NCBI GenBank assembly: GCA_050942745.1
Contig: JBMNNX010000311.1
Location: 1-6,946, forward strand
Reading direction: 5' to 3'
Length of the DNA: 6,946 bases
Origin: UBA10939 sp050942745
GTDB taxonomy: Bacteria > Myxococcota > Myxococcia > Myxococcales > UBA5297
The position numbers and the translations under genes are program-made. The notes below the pieces were generated by a model. It made no database searches. It was not told the origin of the DNA and was given only the letters and a program-made list of their open reading frames with translations. Shown here one piece after another: positions 1 through 4,139 of the stretch (positions are counted from its first letter, which is position 1; every line of letters begins with the position of its first letter).

Positions 1-1548
1 GCGATGGACGGCGCGATGAAGTTCGTTAAGGGCGACGCCATCGCCGGCCTGATCATCGTGCTCATCAACGCGGTCGGCGGCCTGATCATCGGCGTGATGT
101 TCAAGGGGATGAGCGCGGGCGAAGCCGCGAAGATCTACACCCTGCTCGCCATCGGCGACGGCCTGGTCTCGCAGATCCCGGCGCTCTGCATCGCCATCTC
201 CGCGGGACTGGTCGTCACCCGAGTCGCCAGCGAGACCGAGACCGCCTCGCTTGGCGGGGACATCGGCAGCCAGTTCGTCTCTCATCCCAAGGCCGTCGGC
301 ATCGTCGCCGCGCTGCTCGCCCTGCTCGGCCTGATGCCGATGATGCCCAAGGTGCCGTTCTTCGCCTTGGCGCTGGGCGCCGGCCTCGGCGCGCGCTGGC
401 TCGCGCGCCGCCGCGCCTCCGAAGAGGACCGGGCCCGCCAGGCTGCCCTCGAGCCACCTTCGCCAAATGCCCCCGCCGCGCCCAAGCCGGAGGCCACGCC
501 CGCCCCCGCGCAGCCTGCGGCGCCGGCCATCGGGGTCGCCCCCATCTGCCTCGATCTCGATGCCTCGCTCGAGCCGATGGCGCGGGCCGAGCAGAACCGC
601 TTCATCACGAAGGATCTGCCGATGCTCCGCGAGATGCTCTTCCACGAGACCGGAGTGCGCTTCCCCGGCATCCGCGCCCGCGGCGGCGCCTCGCTCGGCG
701 AGGGCGGCTATATGATCCTCATCGACGAGGTGCCCAGCAGCCGCGGCACCGTCGATCCCGAAGGGTTCATCGCTGCCAACGCGCCCGACGAGCTCGCCGC
801 GCTCGACATCCCGGTCACTCCGTTCGAGGACCCGGCGACGGGCCAGCTCCTCTCGCGCATCCCCGCCTCGGCGGTCGCGGCGGTGCGGGAGATGGGCGTG
901 CCGGTGCGCGCGGCCCACGAGCAGGTCCTCTTCCATCTGGCGACGACGCTCAAGCGCCACGCCTCGAGCTTCCTCGGAATCCAGGAGGTCCAGTCGCTGC
1001 TCGACGCCCTGGAGAAGACCCACCCGGCGCTCGTGCGCGAGGCGACCGAGAAGGTCGCCACCCCGCTGCTGACCGAGGTGCTGCGCCGGCTGGTCGAGGA
1101 GGGCGTCTCTATCCGCAACCTGCGGGTCATCCTCGAAGCACTCAGCGAGCCGGACGCCGAGGGCGACTCGCTCGCGCTCTCCGAGCGCTGCCGGCGCGCG
1201 CTTCGCCGGCACCTGTCGCATCGCTACGCCGAAGGTGGGACGCTCTACGCGCACCTGGCCGATCCGGAGCTCGAGGAGCTGCTGCGCGGCGCCATCCGGG
1301 CCTCCGGCGACTCGAGCGCCCTGGCGCTCGCGCCCGACGAAGCGGTGGCCATCCTCGACGGCGTGCGCGGGGCGCTCGGCGACACGACCGAGGGCGTCAT
1401 CCTCACCTCACCGGACGTGCGCCGCTACTTGCGCAAGCTCTGCGAGGGCTCGTTCCCCAACCTGGCGGTGCTCACCTACTCGGAGCTCAGCCCCGACCTG
1501 CAGATCCGGCCGGTCGGCAAGGTGTGCGCCTGGCGGCAGGCGGCCTGA
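1..1548 (+). CDS. sctV: Type III secretion export-gate protein SctV (FHIPEP family), 5'-truncated by the window edge
   Basis: The reading frame is open from base 1, so the true start lies to the left; about 515 codons of a family usually near 690 aa remain. SctV forms the nonameric inner-membrane export gate of the type III injectisome, taking substrates from chaperones in the cytoplasm. Numbering from the Met at base 4, the sequence opens with MDGAMKFVKGDAIAG, a hallmark FHIPEP motif; the AMKFVKGD form is typical of injectisome SctV, whereas flagellar FlhA usually has ASKFVRGD. Four membrane segments follow (about 12-33, 46-73, 97-114, 117-132), matching TM5-8. A Pro/Ala-rich linker (about 150-178) leads to the cytosolic domain, which carries FLGIQEVQSLLDALEKTHP (323-341), SIRNLRVILEAL (369-380) and the C-terminal LTYSELSPDLQIRPVGKV (490-507). 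It converges on the HU/IHF gene. FlhA is the alternative but is less likely. Confidence 0.9.
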   Translation, partial: AMDGAMKFVKGDAIAGLIIVLINAVGGLIIGVMFKGMSAGEAAKIYTLLAIGDGLVSQIPALCIAISAGLVVTRVASETETASLGGDIGSQFVSHPKAVGIVAALLALLGLMPMMPKVPFFALALGAGLGARWLARRRASEEDRARQAALEPPSPNAPAAPKPEATPAPAQPAAPAIGVAPICLDLDASLEPMARAEQNRFITKDLPMLREMLFHETGVRFPGIRARGGASLGEGGYMILIDEVPSSRGTVDPEGFIAANAPDELAALDIPVTPFEDPATGQLLSRIPASAVAAVREMGVPVRAAHEQVLFHLATTLKRHASSFLGIQEVQSLLDALEKTHPALVREATEKVATPLLTEVLRRLVEEGVSIRNLRVILEALSEPDAEGDSLALSERCRRALRRHLSHRYAEGGTLYAHLADPELEELLRGAIRASGDSSALALAPDEAVAILDGVRGALGDTTEGVILTSPDVRRYLRKLCEGSFPNLAVLTYSELSPDLQIRPVGKVCAWRQAA

Positions 1549-1560
1549 GGCTGGCCCAAA

Positions 1561-1598
1561 GAACGCGAAAAGGGCAACGGCGCTCAGCCGCTGCCCTT
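1561..1598 (-). terminator. Intrinsic terminator of the HU/IHF-like gene, in the convergent gap with sctV
   Basis: The arms at 1570-1581 and 1587-1598 pair in 11 of 12 positions around a 5-nt loop (1582-1586). Read on the minus strand, the hairpin starts 22 nt after the TAG stop of the HU/IHF-like gene. It is followed by TTTT at 1571-1568, partly inside the stem, and then CGCGTTC. The short T tract fits a terminator for the leftward transcript. Read rightward, the same hairpin lies 21 nt after the sctV stop but is followed by CCAATCACG with no T run, so any stop of sctV transcription there would be weaker or Rho-dependent. Confidence 0.72.
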
Positions 1599-1620
1599 CC
1601 AATCACGCTCGAGCGCTGAA

Positions 1621-2091
1621 CTAAGCCGACTGGGCGTTGCCCGTCCCCTCGGTCTCGGCGCCAGGCTCGCTCGACGGCCCGCCGGCAGGCTTCTCGTGCT
1701 CCGGCTCGGCGCCCGATGCGCTCGGAGTGACAGGCGCTGGGACGCTCTGCGTGGCCTCGATCATGTTTGCCTGCTGCTGCTCGACCGCCGATGCGCTGGG
1801 CATCTGGGCGAGCATGGCCCTGTTGACGCGATCGCGCAGCTCCTTGCCCGTGCGGAAGAGGATGCCGCGCTTCGGCTTGACCGGGATCACCTGTCCTGTC
1901 TTGGGGTTACGCCCCTGGTAGCCGTCGTAGTGCTTGACGTGAAAAGCGCCAAGACCGCGAATCTCGATGTTCTCGCCCTTGCACAGCGCGTCCTTCATAC
2001 ACTCGAAGATGCTCTCAACCGTCGACTCCGCCTGCTTCTGGGTGATGCCGCGCTTCTGGACGAGGATGGCGATCAGATCGCTCTTCAGCAT
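1621..2091 (-). CDS. HU/IHF-beta-like DNA-binding protein with acidic C-terminal extension
   Basis: Member of the HU/IHF family of small DNA-bending proteins that shape the nucleoid and assist transcription and recombination. Residues 1-92 form a full family domain: the N-terminal helices (MLKSDLIAILVQKRG), the strand motif IEIRGLGAF (42-50), and the DNA-arm signature GRNPKTGQVIPVKPKRG (60-76), with Pro63 as the expected intercalating residue. GKELRDRVN (82-90) resembles IHF-beta more than classical HU. Residues about 96-156 are an added low-complexity Ser/Ala/Pro/Glu/Gln tail with some eight Glu and one Lys, so it is acidic. Typical family members are about 90-105 aa; this one is 156. I chose the ATG at 2091 because GGAG lies 9 nt upstream on the message. 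An in-frame TTG at 2106 has no Shine-Dalgarno sequence and adds five non-family residues. It has its own putative promoter and terminator. Whether it forms homodimers or pairs with an IHF-alpha partner is unknown. Confidence 0.92.
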   Translation of the reverse strand: MLKSDLIAILVQKRGITQKQAESTVESIFECMKDALCKGENIEIRGLGAFHVKHYDGYQGRNPKTGQVIPVKPKRGILFRTGKELRDRVNRAMLAQMPSASAVEQQQANMIEATQSVPAPVTPSASGAEPEHEKPAGGPSSEPGAETEGTGNAQSA

Positions 2092-2164
2092 GGATACGTA
2101 CTCCAAGCAACGCCGAGGGGAAGGTCCAAGAGCCCGCGTCTGCGTCGGCTTTGAAAACGGCGTA

Positions 2165-2192
2165 AGCCTAGCAGAACGCTGAGGTTTTGCAA
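2165..2192 (-). promoter_or_regulatory. Putative sigma-70-type promoter of the HU/IHF-like gene
   Basis: On the minus strand there is TTGCAA (2192-2187), a 16-nt spacer, and TAGGCT (2170-2165) preceded by TGC, which gives an extended -10 element. The -35 matches TTGACA at 4 of 6 positions and the -10 matches TATAAT at 3 of 6; the TGn helps. Transcription would start near 2158, leaving a leader of about 67 nt before the ATG at 2091. The position directly upstream of the gene, after the end of the yihY unit, supports the call. The match itself is modest. Confidence 0.45.
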
Positions 2193-2208
2193 GCCGGCGC
2201 GCCTCGCC

Positions 2209-2231
2209 GCGTTCGATGGTCGACCGAACGC
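2209..2231. repeat. Perfect 7-bp inverted repeat upstream of the HU/IHF promoter, possible operator
   Basis: GCGTTCG (2209-2215) and CGAACGC (2225-2231) are perfect inverted copies around a 9-nt centre that overlaps a second palindrome, GGTCGACC (2218-2225). The midpoint, 2220, lies about 62 nt upstream of the inferred transcription start, a common position for an activator site. It could also be only a hairpin in the trailer of the yihY transcript. No T run follows on either strand. Confidence 0.35.
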
Positions 2232-2250
2232 CTGGAGGCCGAGCGAGTTG

Positions 2251-2274
2251 AAAAGGCGAGCAATATCAATCGCC
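2251..2274 (-). terminator. Weak candidate terminator after yihY
   Basis: Read on the minus strand, GGCGA and TCGCC arms (2274-2270 and 2259-2255) enclose a 10-nt AT-richer loop and are followed at once by TTTT (2254-2251). It lies about 65 nt after the yihY stop. The 5-bp stem is short, so this is tentative. The only other terminator-like structure in the gap is the hairpin at 2293-2311, which has no T tract. Confidence 0.3.
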
Positions 2275-2292
2275 TGCCCCGCTCTCGCGCCG

Positions 2293-2311
2293 CTCGCGAC
2301 TCGCTCGCGAG
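2293..2311. repeat. Hairpin-forming inverted repeat in the yihY trailer
   Basis: CTCGCGA (2293-2299) and TCGCGAG (2305-2311) are perfect 7-bp arms around the 5-nt loop CTCGC. It lies about 28 nt beyond the yihY stop on the minus strand. No U-rich tract follows, so it may protect the transcript 3' end or assist a Rho-dependent stop rather than act as an intrinsic terminator. Confidence 0.4.
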
Positions 2312-2338
2312 GCGACCCGAGGTCATAACCAGGCGCAA

Positions 2339-3694
2339 TCACTTGGCTTTCTCCGATCCCTCGGCCTCCAACCCTGCGGCGGGCCTGGCGAGCGTCGCCA
2401 GATCGACGCGCCCGAGGACCTCCATGCTGTGGCGGTCGGACTCGGCGAAGGCGCGAACTATCCGAGGCTCGAGCGCCTGGCGCGAGCTGAGCGGCAGGCG
2501 CCCCTCGAAGAGCGTGCCTTCGGCCGCCCGGGAGACGTCGAGCAGGCTCATCTGCTCGGGCGGTCTTACGGGCACGACCCCGCCGCCGCGGGCCTCGGCG
2601 AGCAACCCTCCCTCCCGAAGCGAGCGAATCGCCTCGCGCACGTAGGCGACGTCGATCCTCAGCTCGCGGGCGAGCCTCTTGGCGGTCGGCGGCTCCCTGC
2701 CGGCCAGGAAGTCGCGAGCGGCGGCGACGACGACCTGGGCGCACAGCAGCTCACGGGCCCGCGCGTCGCGCAACCTCGGATCGACCGGCGTCCCGGTCGC
2801 CGCGTGCTGCAGCGCGTATGCGAGCCGCGCGCCGAACAACAGGATGAGCCAGCTCAGGTAGACCCAGAGGAGAAACAAGGGGATGGCGCCCAACGACCCG
2901 TAGATGGCGCTGTAGCGGATGCTGCGGGCCGCATAGAGCGTGTAGCCCCACTTGGCGAGCTCCCAGGCGCCGCCCGCGACCAGCGCCGCGACCAGCCCGG
3001 CCCGAAAGCGCACCCGCGCGTTGGGGGCGGCGACGTAGAGAAAGGTGAAGACCACCACGGTGACCGACAGCGGCACCAGCGTCATCACCCCCGGCGGCAC
3101 ATGGATCGAGCGCTCGACCATCGCGCGCATCGTCGCCCCCGCGCCCAGGCTGAAGCCCAGGCCGAGCGGGCCCAGCGTCAGCACGCACCAATAGATGAGG
3201 ACCCGCTGCAGCAACGGCCGCGGCCGCTTCACGCCCCAGATCTCGTTGAGCGAGGACTCGATGTTGTGCAGCAGGGTGACCGCCGAGAACAGCAGGAAGG
3301 CGCCGCCCACCCCGCCCATCGCCCCGGAGCTCGCCCGGGCGATGAACTCGTCGAGATAGCGCCCGACGTCCTCGGCGGTGCCCGGGGCGAGGTTGGTGAA
3401 GATGAAGTCGTGGACCGAGGCGCGCAGGCTCTCCTGGCCCAGGGCGCGCACGATGGCGAAGACCACCGCGAGCAGCGGCACCAGCGACAGGATCGAGATG
3501 TAGGTCAGCGCCGAGGCGCGCAGCGCAATCTTCTCGCCCCGGAAGCCGATCACGACCGCGCGCGCGATCGTCCCCACCTCCAGGATCCAGCGGCCAGCGC
3601 GGCCGCCCAGGGCGCTGGACCAGCGCGCGAGGGCCGCCGAATAGAGGCTGTCGAGCTTGCGCATCCAGGCTTCTGTGGGCGGGGACTGGGCCAT
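2339..3694 (-). CDS. YihY/UPF0761 family inner-membrane protein with C-terminal winged-helix-like region
   Basis: Polytopic inner-membrane protein of the YihY/BrkB (UPF0761) family. Older records often name this family 'ribonuclease BN', a known mis-assignment; its biochemical role is unsettled. About six membrane segments are visible (near residues 59-84, 126-146, 166-190, 202-223, 231-250, 266-292). Family motifs are RASALTYISILSLVPLLAV (59-77), HNIESSLNEIWG (143-154) and IYGSLGAIPLFLLWVYLSW (264-282). After the last segment, residues about 310-378 are soluble and look like a winged helix: PPTAKRLARELRIDVAYVREA resembles a helix-turn-helix, then IRSLREGGLLAEARGGGVVPV resembles a recognition turn and wing. 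At 451 aa it is longer than typical members of about 290-400. The ATG at 3694 lies 16 nt after the PilZ stop, with a weak GGGCGAG upstream, which suggests co-transcription. A Met at residue 11 is a less likely start. Confidence 0.88.
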   Translation of the reverse strand: MAQSPPTEAWMRKLDSLYSAALARWSSALGGRAGRWILEVGTIARAVVIGFRGEKIALRASALTYISILSLVPLLAVVFAIVRALGQESLRASVHDFIFTNLAPGTAEDVGRYLDEFIARASSGAMGGVGGAFLLFSAVTLLHNIESSLNEIWGVKRPRPLLQRVLIYWCVLTLGPLGLGFSLGAGATMRAMVERSIHVPPGVMTLVPLSVTVVVFTFLYVAAPNARVRFRAGLVAALVAGGAWELAKWGYTLYAARSIRYSAIYGSLGAIPLFLLWVYLSWLILLFGARLAYALQHAATGTPVDPRLRDARARELLCAQVVVAAARDFLAGREPPTAKRLARELRIDVAYVREAIRSLREGGLLAEARGGGVVPVRPPEQMSLLDVSRAAEGTLFEGRLPLSSRQALEPRIVRAFAESDRHSMEVLGRVDLATLARPAAGLEAEGSEKAK

Positions 3695-3710
3695 AAGCTC
3701 GCCCGCGGCG

Positions 3711-4034
3711 TCAGGGCCGCGTCAGCAGGCGCTCGATGAGCTCCTGGGAGTGTTTGGTGAGCTCGACGAATACGACGCCCATCCCCGAAGGCTGCGAACC
3801 GCCCGGGGGCACGACCCGCACCACCTCGCCGATGCCCTCGACGGTCTCGATGTCGTCGACGATCACCGAGAAGCACAGCGCGACGCGCGTGCCGACAGGC
3901 AGCGGGTCGACGCTGCGCACGAAGGCGCCCGAGCGGCTGATGTTGCAGACGTATTCGGAGATGAACTCCTCGACGCTGGCGAACTCCCGGTTGATGACCC
4001 TCCGGCTCTCACGTCGGCCGCTGTCGCCAGGCAT
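3711..4034 (-). CDS. Small single-domain PilZ protein, probable c-di-GMP receptor
   Basis: A 107-aa protein that is almost entirely a PilZ domain, the family that binds the second messenger cyclic di-GMP. Both ligand motifs are present: RxxxR as R12-VIN-R16, and the (D/N)xSxxG box as NISRSG at 31-36. The strands that follow (FVRSVDPLPVGTRVALCF, about 38-55) and a later GMGVVFVEL segment fit the PilZ beta barrel. Stand-alone PilZ proteins of this kind are numerous in myxobacteria. The ATG at 4034 was chosen because it has an excellent Shine-Dalgarno GGAGG (4045-4041) with a 6-nt spacer. The frame extends 22 codons further up, but that part is Arg/Ala-rich and not domain-like. It lies 105 nt after the ribonuclease gene and 16 nt before yihY. 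It has no output domain of its own, so it would have to act through a partner, which I cannot identify. Confidence 0.87.
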   Translation of the reverse strand: MPGDSGRRESRRVINREFASVEEFISEYVCNISRSGAFVRSVDPLPVGTRVALCFSVIVDDIETVEGIGEVVRVVPPGGSQPSGMGVVFVELTKHSQELIERLLTRP

Positions 4035-4066
4035 GTGGCCCCTCCATCGTTGCTTCGACCTAAGAG

Positions 4067-4080
4067 GCGGCGCGCGCCGC
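4067..4080. repeat. 14-bp perfect palindrome in the rng-PilZ gap
   Basis: GCGGCGCGCGCCGC reads the same on both strands and sits 33-46 nt upstream of the PilZ start codon. It has only G and C, so chance is a realistic explanation. A protein-binding site or a stem in the leader cannot be excluded. Confidence 0.25.
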
Positions 4081-4092
4081 GCCCGAGCCTGC

Positions 4093-4110
4093 GCCGGCAT
4101 GAAAGCCGGC
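4093..4110. repeat. Short hairpin between the ribonuclease and PilZ genes
   Basis: GCCGGC (4093-4098) and GCCGGC (4105-4110) are inverted copies around the 6-nt ATGAAA. It falls within the 105-nt gap, about 30 nt after the ribonuclease stop on the minus strand. No T tract follows, so it is not an obvious terminator. It could be a processing or stabilising hairpin that separates expression of the two genes. Confidence 0.3.
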
Positions 4111-4139
4111 CTCGAAGCCTCCCTCCGCGGTTCAGGCCA

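Noticed and set aside
2092..2106. A TTG start that would give the HU/IHF protein 161 aa
   Set aside because: There is no Shine-Dalgarno sequence before it, and the GGAG that serves the ATG at 2091 lies across this TTG and the next bases.
2339..3694. Naming the membrane protein ribonuclease BN, which would suggest a two-ribonuclease operon
   Set aside because: The RNase BN name for YihY-family proteins is a historical mis-assignment; the real enzyme is an unrelated metallo-beta-lactamase-fold protein. No nuclease motif is visible here.
2429..3739. A 436-codon open frame on the plus strand, opposite yihY
   Set aside because: Its translation is Arg/Gly/Asp/His/Gln-rich with no domain logic, and the opposite strand encodes a clear membrane protein. 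Long antisense frames are expected at this GC content.
4035..4100. A longer PilZ reading frame of 129 aa
   Set aside because: The ATG at 4034 has GGAGG at ideal spacing, and the 22 extra residues are Arg/Ala-rich without PilZ character.
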